This document shows, piece after piece, positions 9,190-18,108 of a stretch of DNA of 23,480 nt (its first letter is position 1; each line of letters opens with the position of its first letter). Below the pieces are notes generated by a model. That model was not told where the DNA came from. It was given only the letters and a program-made list of their open reading frames with translations, and made no database searches. Origin of the DNA: Chara braunii (lineage: Eukaryota; Streptophyta; Charophyceae; Charales; Characeae). The position numbers and the translations under genes were made by a program. The stretch is from the NCBI GenBank assembly GCA_003427395.1, contig BFEA01000016.1, positions 1,486,901 to 1,510,380 on the forward strand. The letters run 5' to 3'.

Positions 9190-9564
9190 TGTGTGCAGCA
9201 ACTTCCACCACAAAGTGTCAACTGCCAAAAGCCCAGGACCGATGTCCTCATCCTATCTATACCCTATGCTAGCCTAAACACGACCTAGACCGGACTGACT
9301 GACCGACCGGTACCGTTTCTGTTTCGGCCTCTACGGCCTCTCCCTACCCGGCTATAGGCTGTAGGACCGTCTATCAGCGTAGGCCCATTCGGCCTGTCTG
9401 TCCTAGGGGTAGCCCGGGTCTGCTATTCGCAGTTAGGGTAGCTGTAGGAAATTCTCGTTAGTACCGGGCCCATATTTCCTATATTTACAAATATGTCCCT
9501 CACGAATTTTCCTTACAGGTAGGTCTCTCGGTTAGCCCTTAGCCAAACAAAATTACGAATCTGT
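9190..9564 (-). repeat. 5' LTR of element A, truncated at its outer end
   Basis: This matches 41-415 without gaps, with about 13 substitutions. Similarity stops abruptly at 9564, about 66 bases short of the LTR end deduced from the other copy. The missing part would contain the 5' TG end of the element, so this boundary is a deletion, rearrangement or nested insertion point and not the original integration site. No target-site duplication can be assigned. Confidence 0.85.
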
Positions 9565-9599
9565 TAGGACAGCGTTCACGGTAGGTTTCGAAAACAGTT

Positions 9600-10237
9600 A
9601 AATCACGTAATGTCCTTTCCAGGAATAGCGTCAGTCAATCAAGTCCCCGCCAGTCACAGGCTTTAAAATGTTGTTTTCTCACAGAGCTTGGGGAAATTTC
9701 ATGGATATTTCAAAAAATGAACAAATTGATCGATGCCCTTTTTCAAATGAGATGGCGACTAATTTAACGCCAGCCAATCTCAGCCGATGTGCACTAGCTT
9801 CACACAAGTCTGATGAAAGTCATCTGATTACTGAACTTCACTTTCACTGATCTCAAGGTTTGCCAAAATTAAATAAATTAATTATGTCCTTTTCCAGGGA
9901 AGGCGACTTCCAGTTAAATGCCAGCCAATCACACTCGCTCAGCACTGGGTTCGCACAGATCTGGAGACTCTCATTCGATTGCCAATGCTCGAATGCTCAA
10001 CTTCACTTTCACCGATCTCGAGGCATTTCGAAATAAAACAAATTAATTTATGTCATTTTCCAGGGAAGGCGACTACCAATTAAATGCCAGCCAATCACAC
10101 TCGCTGAGCACTGGGTTCGCACAGATTTGGAGACTCTCATTTGATTGCCAATGCTCGAACGCTCAACTTCACTTTCACCGATCTCGAGGTATTTCAAAAT
10201 TAAACAAATTAATTTATGTCCTTTTCCAAGGAAGGCG
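9600..10237 (+). repeat. Tandem array of about 166-bp repeats
   Basis: Two clear units (about 9885-10050 and 10051-10216) share about 94% of bases. Each contains CCAGCCAATCACACTCGCT, GATTGCCAATGCTCGAA, CTTCACTTTCACCGATCTCGAG and an AT-rich spacer. The landmark CCAGCCAATC occurs at 9770, 9921 and 10087. To the left are an older unit (about 9721-9884) and traces of another (9600-9720), so similarity fades leftwards. A fourth unit starts at 10217, breaks at 10237 and resumes at 11388. No coding potential was recognised. It could be a minor satellite or the inner repeats of an unidentified transposon. Confidence 0.8.
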
Positions 10238-10675
10238 CTGCATACTCGTGAAACATAGTCATAGGTATGGCACAGATTCCCAGAACTGACCAGATAATAC
10301 AAAGTTAATACAAATACAGCGGAAGAGTTCTGACTCTGATTTGACTCAGACCACAATCGAACACTCTCAATCATACATCAGTGGTGTGAAAGCCCTGGCC
10401 TTGGACTTAGAAGAAAGGCCAGGGTCTGAGAGAGACGAAGGGAGGAGGAGAGGGAAGATGACGTCAACTCGATGTTTCCAAAGATAGTATCTTGAAATGT
10501 CAGACGTAGTGAAAATCCGAAATGTCTCGAACACAGTGTCTCACAATGTCTCAGATATCGATTCACAATAACAAGTACATCTTCAGAGGAAGATGAAATC
10601 AGATCCCACGAGTAGTCCTCAACCCACAGTCCCAATGTCGCTGTCTCCAATGTCATCAGAATTCGTAACCATCCT

Positions 10676-10981
10676 TCATACTCGTAGTAGTCCCGTAGGA
10701 GAACCCAGGAGTAAACTAAGACTGAGAAGGTAGGAGGAGAGAGAGAGAGAGAGAGAGAGAGATAGTGGTGGAGGAAGATGAGGGAGAGAGGGCAAAACCT
10801 TTTCTCCCTGGTACCTGTCACGGTAGCTATGGTGCTGAAAGGGCTGGCGCTGGGCCCCGGGTTGGGCCGATGGCTGGCGCTGCTCCCAATGCCGCGCTAC
10901 TTCCTCTCTGTCGCGAAGCTCCTTCTCTCCTCGCTGCTCCTCGTAATGCTGCAACGCTGCAAATCCTGCTAACACCGACAT
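10676..10981 (-). pseudogene. Element D: possible Gag N-terminal fragment
   Basis: The minus-strand frame starts ATGTCGGTG at 10981. It gives a Glu/Arg-rich helical segment (ALQHYEEQRGEKELRDREEV) and then a Gln-rich stretch before running into a peptide of Ser-Leu repeats encoded by a GA microsatellite. Charged coiled coils are common at Gag N-termini, and element A has one. The placement 50-70 bases after a primer-site-like sequence supports this. Nothing further of a Gag core follows. A CAG/GTACC sequence near 10810 could equally be a splice donor of a first exon. No specific family can be named. Confidence 0.3.
10737..10762 (+). repeat. (GA)n microsatellite
   Basis: A perfect run of about 13 GA dinucleotides. 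It creates the Ser-Leu repeats seen in minus-strand translations and argues against real coding there. Confidence 0.9.
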
Positions 10982-11025
10982 GTTGCGCTAATCCTGAAGA
11001 CTAACCTCCTGTCTACTAACCTACC

Positions 11026-11043
11026 AACTGAGGCTGGTACCCA
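11026..11043 (-). other. Element D: primer-site-like sequence
   Basis: Two bases after the proposed LTR end the minus strand reads TGGGTACCAGCCTCAGTT. With small gaps it resembles the initiator-Met tRNA primer site (TGG, TA-CAG, GCCTC). The match is weak. Confidence 0.3.
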
Positions 11044-11045
11044 GC

Positions 11046-11380
11046 TGATATAGTGTTGGGTCAGCCTCAGTCCTATTGAGGTCCTTTGGGTCTGGACCGT
11101 TGATCAGGCCCAACGGTTCAGATCGGATTTCGAAACCTGAAAATGGGCGCCAAAACTGCGTCGCTGGCTGTGCCTACCGATGGACCGGTACCTGCCCTAA
11201 ACAACTAGCCATTGGGTCTGGTGGGGTCTAAACGAGGCCTACCGAACCCTAAACTGAACCGACGGTTCCTAGGCCTACCTGGACCTTGCTGGGACCGTTG
11301 TGACCTGGTTCCTATGCCTAAACTGCGCCTATTACAAAACCGGGCCCTAACTGGGGCCCGTGTGGTATCAGTATGCCACA
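11046..11380 (-). repeat. Element D: putative single LTR
   Basis: In minus direction the 335 bases begin TGTGGCATAC and end CACTATATCA, giving TG...CA ends. They are followed by a two-base gap, a primer-site-like sequence and a gag-like start codon at 10981. Composition (many CCGGTACC, GGCCTA and CTAACC words) resembles the LTR of element A, but no alignment is claimed. No second LTR copy is present, so the limits are inferred. Confidence 0.35.
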
Positions 11381-11387
11381 AAACGCA

Positions 11388-11436
11388 ACTGCCAATTAAA
11401 TGACAGCCAATCACACTCGCTGAGCACTGGCTTCGG
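11388..11436 (+). repeat. Continuation of the interrupted 166-bp repeat unit
   Basis: CCAATTAAATGACAGCCAATCACACTCGCTGAGCACTGG matches the start of the units at 10077 and 9911 (shown here only as landmarks). After about 11436 similarity is lost. It marks the right side of the 1.15-kb insertion. Confidence 0.75.
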
Positions 11437-12412
11437 AAAAAGCTCTTCCCAGTTTTGTTTGAGCTGAGTACAACCCGCGCACTTGTTCAGAATTATGCGA
11501 GAGCAGTTTACTTCTTTTCTGCTCCTAGGTCGTCAACTCTGGTTGCTGCCCTGCTAGTCTTCCAAGGGAGCATAAGAGATTGTCGCGAGCTATAGATCTC
11601 TGAGTCACACTTTCGTGGCTCTTCCAGTCCTCACTCCCGGATTTGATGTGTCATATCTACCATACTCGTTTACAAAAGGGACGTGCAAGTTGTGGTCACA
11701 CTTACTGGATCGCCAGTCTGATCGAGACAAACAGCCAGTGAGGTATGTCGTGTTCACATCCCCTAAGAGCTCCCCGATCAACCCTTCATCCCTTCTCAGT
11801 TCACACCCTTGAACATCTCGTACACAGCCTATACTCCTTCACAAGCCAGAGTGCCTCCTTTCGTCCGACTCACCTGGATCGTGTCAACTGAGGAACGACG
11901 CGGAGGCAATCTGCCCGGCCAGCCACTCACTCGTTCAAACCGCGGTCTCATTCGCAGTGTTCGTCGCGCACCACACCCCTCCTATTCGCGAATACCGCCC
12001 CATCATGCGAAAAGACACGACCATGAGCTAGGCAGTTCAGTAGGGGCTGTGTACACCGGGCACGTGGCAAACCCTTCCACCGTCTGAATGAAAAAAGTCC
12101 CCCATCAGCCCCTCATGTCTGGACTATATCCCAATAGTACAGGAGGTCGTGTGCCCCCCAATGAGCGCCAGCATATTCGGTATTCGCAACATCAAGTCCG
12201 ATCTCACGGTTGTAGGACCAGCGCAGAAACAGCGGTACCGATTGTAAAACCAACAATGTTTGCAGTGCCAAGAGCCTCATATCACAGGACCTAATGTTAT
12301 AGCCATAAACCAGTACGACTGGCTTAAGTGCTATACCATTGGATTACCCGCCGTGATCAGATAAATGGTGTCGTGGCTGTAGCCGAACCCATGACCCCCA
12401 AACCGCAGTAAG
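11437..12412. other. Intergenic stretch, nothing recognised
   Basis: Only short, compositionally ordinary frames occur (longest about 92 codons at 11809-12087, no recognised motif). No LTR ends, tRNA folds or strong repeats were seen. One CACGTGGC box lies at 12061-12068. Confidence 0.5.
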
Positions 12413-13000
12413 CCGTGCCAGTACCAAATCAATTACCGTGCCAAAAATAATAGCACCAGACTTCAATATGTTGCCCCTCATCATGTCAATGCCGACCCAA
12501 CATCCGCACCATATTGCTCTGGCTGCCTCAACTAGAAAGTCAGCCCCGTCGATCGACCATCAATGTAACCAACACCCGTCCTTCAAAAGTGTTGGAGTAA
12601 TTAACACTCGATAATTAAGTGTCGTCCCGGGCTGCCGTGGAGCCAAACCTGAGCCAAAATAATTCATCAGAGTGGAGTGATCATCGGCAGTCCCGAACCA
12701 GATCCGACACCGTACCAAATTAATAGGATCCGAACGAAACACCGTGCCAGTACCGAATCAATATTTGTTCCAAAAATGATAGTACCGGACCGCCATGAGT
12801 GTCGCCAGTGCACAACAAATGACGTACCGGTTCCAGACCTTAGTATGTTGTTCCAATATCGTGCCAACACCCAACCAGTGTCCGTATTGGTCCTTGACCT
12901 GGCCAAATATCCGTCGTATCCAACCCTGTCTCACAGAAGCGCTGGAATAATTCTCTCTCAATAATTGAGTGCTCCCCCGAGTTTCGGACGACGCTCAGCA
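12413..13000 (+). repeat. Diverged direct duplication with palindromic tail
   Basis: A segment from about 12413 (CCGTGCCAGTACCAAATCAAT) recurs at about 12742 (CCGTGCCAGTACCGAATCAAT). Both copies end in a related block: GTTGGAGTAATTAACACTCGATAATTAAGTG near 12591 and the matching GCTGGAATAATTC... near 12941. The offset drifts from 329 to 350 bases. A partial third landmark (CCGTACCAAATTAAT) lies at 12711. The tail of the second copy includes CTCAAT-A-ATTGAG (12957-12969), a perfect inverted repeat. It may be a decayed satellite or a tandemly duplicated small element. Confidence 0.6.
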
Positions 13001-13344
13001 CACTTTGGGAAATAAGCAAAGTACGGAAATTGCACTCTCAATAACCCCCATGTGATAACAAGAGTAACAATTAGGGAGAATCTGGTAAGTGCAACAAACC
13101 CAGATCGTGAAGACAATCGACAACAATGCAAGTCCAGAAGAATGTCAACCAGCTGATGATTACCAATAGTCAAAATCGTGTCCAGACAGAATGAGACGAG
13201 ATAATCATACACAGACGAAGGAGAGAGGAGGGAGATTAGACAAAAGGAGAGGAAATAAATACAAGGCCCACTCCTGCTTCAGGCTCCCTCCTCAATCACC
13301 ACCTCTATAATCAATAGTCCGAACGAGTATCGAAAGTAACCTCA
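13001..13344. other. Non-coding stretch, weak promoter-like words
   Basis: No coding is recognised. AATAAATACAAGG (13254-13266) and CTATAAT (13303-13309) are TATA-like, but without a gene downstream they carry little weight. Confidence 0.3.
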
Positions 13345-13565
13345 ATGTGCCACGTGGCACATCTAATCAGTCCCTCATCAGCACTGGAGCAATGTCATCA
13401 TGAAGACAACCAGGTACGTATCCACGATCTCTCCACAGTCCCGATCTCCTCCACCAGCTTCACCTCGTCAAAACAACAACGCAAATCACATAGCTTCGCC
13501 TCGTCAACCAGTAGTACACGTGGCAGCAGTCACGTGAGCGACAACACATGGCAGATGCCACGTCA
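13345..13565 (+). promoter_or_regulatory. Cluster of ACGT-core (G-box-like) motifs including an 18-bp palindrome
   Basis: ATGTGCCACGTGGCACAT (13345-13362) is a perfect 18-bp palindrome centred on CACGTG. Further CACGTG cores lie at 13517-13522 and 13531-13536, and CCACGTCA at 13558-13565. In land plants such sites bind bZIP and bHLH factors. The downstream frame at 13345-13626 (93 codons, Ser-rich) is not recognisable, and element B points towards this region from the other side, so the sites could also lie in the U3 or flank of an unrecognised repeat. Confidence 0.4.
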
Positions 13566-13743
13566 GCATGCCAAGAAGACAGGTGCAAGCCAGCCACCAT
13601 GTCGAACAAGCAGCGCGTCGCCATAAACACAATGCCAGCACAGAGCCAACGCTCAGCCAGCTTCGCAGCGTCGAGCCAGTGTCGTCGTGAACGCGTAAAG
13701 ACAGCATCAACGTAAGACAGAATGAATGTCAAAGCCAGGAAAG

Positions 13744-14110
13744 TCAGCGCTTATGTAGCGTTGACTCGGGGTCTGGACCCTGGATGCTACCACCGTCAGT
13801 CGTCCAGATCTTGATGCAAGTAAGGCCCAAATTGGTCTGCAACCGATTTCCCTCCGGTCTGGATGCTTGTCTAGGTACCTGCGCACAACAAGTGAGTGTA
13901 TCCAACCAAGGGCCTGGGTGCGATACCTTTGACTCTACAGTTGACTTTGACCTTTGAATTTCCTGTGTGCAGCGTTTGGTCACACAGCCAACGTGACAGA
14001 CTCGGGCCTGGGCGTGTCTTGGTCACACAACCCAGCGCAGACCAACTCAGGCCTGCGTTGCCTGGGGCTGAGTTCTGGGCCCCAGGCTACTTCTGAACAG
14101 GGTTACTGCA
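13744..14110 (-). repeat. Putative 3' LTR of element B (left end undefined)
   Basis: The right end is set by TGCAGTAACCC (minus strand, from 14110), directly after a purine-rich tract and 40 bases from the chromodomain stop. Elements A and C show the same layout. No second copy exists in the window, so the left end is open and 13744 is only a working limit. It contains a tandem duplication (13972-14011 and 14012-14056) with TTGGTCACACA in both units, and GGTCTGGA-GGATGCT words at 13771 and 13856. Confidence 0.45.
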
Positions 14111-14123
14111 TCCCTGCCGGCCC
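14111..14123 (-). other. Polypurine tract of element B
   Basis: The minus strand reads GGGCCGGCAGGGA just before TGCAGTAACC. The 40 bases between the coding stop and this tract align with the same stretch of element C (shared CTCGAA, GGCCG, GGGA). Confidence 0.5.
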
Positions 14124-14149
14124 ATTTTCGAGTTCCACCGCAGAAATAT

Positions 14150-15592
14150 TTAAGACTTTAACCCTCGTTCATAAGCAGCGACAATATCAGGAGCACTTTC
14201 AATTAGTTCTCGTTTACTAAACCATCTGTCCTTAGATGGTGCCTGAGACTTCTGAGGTCGTCCACGTCCTCCCGTAGAGAAGTAACCATGCTCTATGATT
14301 CGGTCTACCTCCTATCCACCATCCATGTCTGGTGGAATCATAGAAGGTCTATGTGGAAACTCATTTCCTTCTACATACGGTAACAATTTGGACGCGTGAA
14401 AGACAGGGTATGTTTTGAGATGAGGGGGAATATCAATTCGATAAGACGGTCCCTCTACATCTCCTATTACTTAGAGAACTTCTCAGGGTCCAAAATAGAC
14501 AGGCAGAAGTTTCTGAGACATCTTCTTCTAAGGAAACTCTTTGGACTTTACCCAGACGAAATCACCTTCCTTAAAGGTAGATGGTCGACGATGTTTATTT
14601 GCTTGTTCGATCATCTGGTCCTGAGCTTTCTTTAAATTATCTTTTACCTTCTTTATGTCTTCTTGAACCAAAACTGCATACTCTTGTGTCCCTGGAGGTA
14701 ACCTAAGGAACTGGTTCCGCTTTAACACGTCAATGGGACGCCTAGGTTTCCACCCCTTGTGCAGTGCATTTGGTATACGACCTGTAGCGGTGTGAACACT
14801 GCTATTATATGCACTGGCTATCTTGGGTAAGTTTTCATCCCAATCAATTTGATCAGGTCTTACATACATGTGCAAGAGTTGTTGGCACAATCGGTTCATT
14901 TGTTCACTTTGCCCATTCGTTTCAGGGTGTCGCCTTGACGACATGGTCAAACGTGTGTCGTATGCCTCCATCAGGTTTTGCCATGGCATACTTGTGAACA
15001 TGGCATCTCGATCAGATACAATGGATAAAGGAAAACCATACTCAGTTACCCATTTCATCTGAAATTTTTGGATCACAAGTTCAGTCCTTGCTTCAACAGT
15101 TAAGGGAATAAACATGGCATATTTAGAAAAACGGTCCACAATCACCATTACTTGACTATTACCGTTGCGACTTTTAACCAGAGTCATAAAGTCAATTGAG
15201 AAGGACTCACCTGGTTCGCTTGGTATAGGTAATGGCCTGAGAAGTCCAAGAGGATTCTCATGTGTCGGCTTGTTTCTCTGACACACCAGACAGGTACGTA
15301 CATAAGTTAGTACGTCTTCTTTTAATCCCTTCCATTTAATGCGTTCTCTAATCTCTGCGTAAGTTCTCTTGAATCCAAAGTGTCCTTCAAAGTCGTGACA
15401 TTCCACAATCAGCAAACTCTTAATTCTTTCTTGGTGAGGAATACACAATCTTTGTTTTGTTTGGTCTATCAAGAAGAGCAAACCATCGACTATTCTATAG
15501 TTGGGTAATTGGGAAGGATATCTTGCAAGGACATCCATGATTGGCTTCCAAATTGGATCAATAGCGTATCCTTGACGAATCTGTTTTTTTTA
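14150..15592 (-). pseudogene. Element B: integrase and chromodomain
   Basis: One frame from 15592 to the final TAA (14152-14150). The zinc finger (ECHDFEGHFG and TCLVCQRNK) has both His and both Cys. The core keeps all three acidic residues: SIDFM, SIVSDRDAMF and HPETNGQSEQMN. QANKHRRP and GDFVWVKSKEFP follow, then LKTYPVFHASKLLPY and a chromodomain ending RWFSKRELIESAPDIV. The frame is interrupted by TAG at 14528-14530, TGA at 14483-14485 (a Trp position), TAA at 14471-14473 and TAG at 14312-14314, but never shifts. The chromodomain lacks about ten residues between GRGRPQK and DRWF compared with element C, removing its central strand. The core is nearly intact; the chromodomain is not. Confidence 0.9.
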
Positions 15593-16231
15593 GTCATTCC
15601 CAACATCCAAGTATGAGACAATTGTACCAAAGAAGTCACTACGTCGGGATAAAGCATCTGCAACCACATTAGACTTACCTTTGATAGTTTTGAGCTCAAA
15701 GTCAAAGGTGTCAATAAAGGCAGACCATCTTACTAACTTGTCAGAGAGTCGAGACTGTGTCTTTATCCACTGTAGTGTCGAGTGGTATGAATACACAGTA
15801 AAGTGTCTCCCTAGCAGGTAGTGTCTCCATGTATCCAACGCACAGACTAAGGCATAAAGTTCTCGTTCATAGGTAGAGTTGGCAACCTTCTCTGACGACA
15901 ATCAATTAGACATAAACTCTATGGGCCTATAGCCCTTGCCATCATCCTGTTGGAGAACAACGCCAATCCCATATTGACTTGCGTCAGTGGTAACAATGAA
16001 AGGCAATGATGGGTCAGCAATCTTAAGGACAAGGTAGTGGGTTGGTGCATACTTCAATTTCCGGAAGGAAGACTCACAGTCCATATCCCACAACCAAATA
16101 GTTCCTAACCAAATAGTTCCTTTCTTTAACAATCTTCGCATTGGTGCAGCAATCATTAAGAAGTTTCTGACAAACTTCCTGTAATAAATGGGTAAACAAA
16201 GGAAAGATCGCAATTCAGTTATAGACTTAGG
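15593..16231 (-). pseudogene. Element B: RNase H domain
   Basis: Same frame as the neighbouring domains. YYRKFVRNFL and the connection segment lead into TTDASQYGIGVVLQQDDG (first catalytic Asp), STYERELYAL (Glu), TVYSYHSTLQW and NVVADALSRRSDFFG. The Asp expected in Y-S-D-H is Tyr, so one metal ligand is lost. Stops lie at 15902-15904 (TGA) and 15590-15592 (TAA). The related stretch of element C supports the alignment. Confidence 0.9.
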
Positions 16232-16880
16232 TTATTGCCAATCTCTAATTGCTGAAATATTTTTCTCTTCCCGCCTTAGACCTTCGTCGTTCACACTGTG
16301 TCCTAAGTATAACACTTCAGACTTAGCAAACTCAGACTTCTTGGAATTGATCTTGACGTTGCCCTCTCGCAACTTCCCTTGCACCAGACGAAGGTGGTTC
16401 TCATGATCTTTTAGTGTCTTACTGTACACTAGAAGATCATCGAGATAGACAATTACGAACTTGTCTAACCATTGACGAAAGAGTTCATTCATAGACCTTT
16501 GGAAGGTCGTTGGGGCATTAGTCAGTCCGAAGGGCATTACCACAAACTCGTAATTACCATACCTCGTTCGGAATGCAGTCTTATGTTGATCCGTGGGTTC
16601 CACCTCAATCTGATGGTACCCTGACTTCAGATCAATCTTACTAAAATACTTACAGCCCTGCAACTGGTCTAACAAGTCGTCAATTCGAGGTCGAGGTTCG
16701 ACATTCTTAACAGTGACAGCATTCAACCTTCTTTAGTCGATACACAGACGCAACTCACCTTCCTTTTTGGGCACAAACAAAACAGGGGCACCATAAGGCG
16801 AGGAGCTAGGGGGAATCCATCCTTTTTTTGTTAAGTCTTGCAATTGTTTTCGCAATTCCTCAAGTTCCCTAGGAGACATT
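16232..16880 (-). pseudogene. Element B: reverse transcriptase
   Basis: The order is [26 protein letters not shown]-stop-RRLNAVTVK, FSKIDLKSGYHQIEV, FVVMPFGLTNAPTTFQ, then VIVYLDDLLVYS and LYLGH. The catalytic YLDD is intact (codons 16447-16436). A TAA (16733-16735) replaces the conserved Tyr of CIDYR, and a TAA closes the segment at 16232-16234 (RDWQ*). TGA at 16880-16882 separates it from the protease part. The length from MSP to RDWQ is normal for Ty3/gypsy, so no sizeable deletion has occurred. Confidence 0.92.
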
Positions 16881-17689
16881 CAATATATAGGGCCCTTGGG
16901 AATCTTACTGCCAGGAATAATTTCAATTGTGTGCTTGATAGCACGTTCAGTTATTCTTGTTGGTTCAATGAATAAATCTTTATACTCGCTTAGGAGTTTT
17001 TCAGTCGAAAGAGGATAGGAAGTAGAAGACTCACCCGCTTTCTTTACTAAAACCATCATTACTTCCTGTTCGAACTTTTCCTTTGAAACCACTGATCGAA
17101 ATGCTGGATAACTCATACAACAGAAAGACAGACTAGAGTCAGAGCCAAACTTATGATACAGTTTCATAGGTTTCAATTCAAAGTGTGCATTTCGCAATTG
17201 TACAATCTTCTCTTTGAAATTGATATCTGGGTTGGTTTCCTCGTGCCAGTCCATTCCCAGAACCAAATCAAAAGGTAACTTCTTCTCCACAAGAAAGGAA
17301 ACCTTGTGAACAATCTTCTTTCCTTCCTTGGTACGAAATCGACACTTCACACGATCAACATATTGCGAGACAGTGATCGTGCTTTTGTCAACTAGAATAA
17401 ACGTGATTGGTCGAGACAAATTCTTTACCTTCATTCCGAGATGCAACTTGCGGATTGCTTTCTCGGATATGTAGGATCGCGTGCATCCCGAGTCCAACAA
17501 AGCTCCTACGCGGGTATGTGCAATCTCTACGTCCGCGATTAGTACGCTACCCTTAAGACTTTGATTTCTTAGCCCACTAGCTTCGCAATGCCAACAACTC
17601 GTTACCAAGCTCGTCAAGAGAGTCTTCCAGAGAGACAGTGCATAAGACAGGTTCAGGGTGTTCTGGATGACGGGCCGAAGAAGAGTCAT
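16881..17689 (-). pseudogene. Element B: aspartic protease and start of reverse transcriptase
   Basis: A 269-codon open frame. VGALLDSGCTRSYISEKAI holds the catalytic D-S-G (codons 17494-17486), PFDLVLGMDWHEETNP the second conserved half, and IKHTIEIIPGSKIPKGPIY the usual entry to the reverse transcriptase. This retropepsin would cut the Gag-Pol precursor. It stops at TGA (16880-16882), where element C has an Arg codon. It is in the same frame as all of pol downstream, so only nonsense changes separate the enzymes. Confidence 0.9.
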
Positions 17690-17996
17690 CCTCTGTCGTG
17701 CGAGTCAAAGGGTTGGAAGGGATCATAGGCGCCTTACCTTCTTGTTCCAAACCCTTTAACCTAGTACCTACTCGCTGCTCGCTTTTGGGTTCCGAATAAG
17801 TGGGCATCAAGCAATCACATGCCCTGTGGTACCGCACTTTAAAAATTGCGCATTGTTCATTCTTTCCTGCCATAATTCTTGTGAATTCCGATATTTTCCC
17901 AGGACTTCCCAGCCGCAATTCCGAGATGCTCAGGAAACGAGTGTGGCTTCTTCTTCTTTCCTGGCGGCCGTGGCCACTTCTCCACAGTATCGTCAT
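17577..17996 (-). pseudogene. Element B: Gag nucleocapsid region with altered zinc knuckle
   Basis: A 139-codon frame, not in frame with either the capsid part or the protease. CAIFKVRYHRACDC has the spacing of a CCHC knuckle, but the second Cys is Phe. It is followed by an acidic, Ser-rich linker ending SLDELGNELLALRS that overlaps the start of the protease frame. The N-terminal part (MTILWRSGHGRQERRRS) probably comes from a shifted frame. Confidence 0.7.
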
Positions 17997-18108
17997 AAAA
18001 AACGACGAGGGTGTGGTCCTGACGCTTTTGGCGCCAGAGTACCCGCTTGCCTACACCTCCGCCTCCTCCACCACCATACTTTACTACAAAGGCATAATAA
18101 TTTTTTAC

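Larger units (their letters stand above)
10238..11387 (-). mobile_element. Insertion splitting the repeat array; probable truncated LTR element D
   Basis: A repeat unit stops after GGAAGGCG (10230-10237) and continues at ACTGCCAATTAAATG near 11388, so about 1.15 kb was inserted. The right part looks like an LTR in minus orientation followed by a primer-site-like sequence and a gag-like start. The left part (10238-10670) has no recognised coding and shows a 10-bp perfect hairpin (10393-10402 with 10415-10424). Only a CGC overlap is seen at the junctions, so no firm target duplication can be given. Confidence 0.5.

Noticed and set aside
10378-10821. 147-codon minus-strand frame
   Set aside because: Its Ser-Leu repeats come from the GA microsatellite and the rest matches nothing recognisable; composition explains it.
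13345-13626. 93-codon plus-strand Ser-rich frame starting at the palindrome
   Set aside because: No recognisable domain, no supporting promoter-terminator arrangement, and short enough to be chance.
14150-17689. Reassigned stop codons in element B
   Set aside because: All three stop codons occur at unrelated residues (Tyr, Trp and Arg positions among others), and true terminators are still used; ordinary nonsense decay is simpler.
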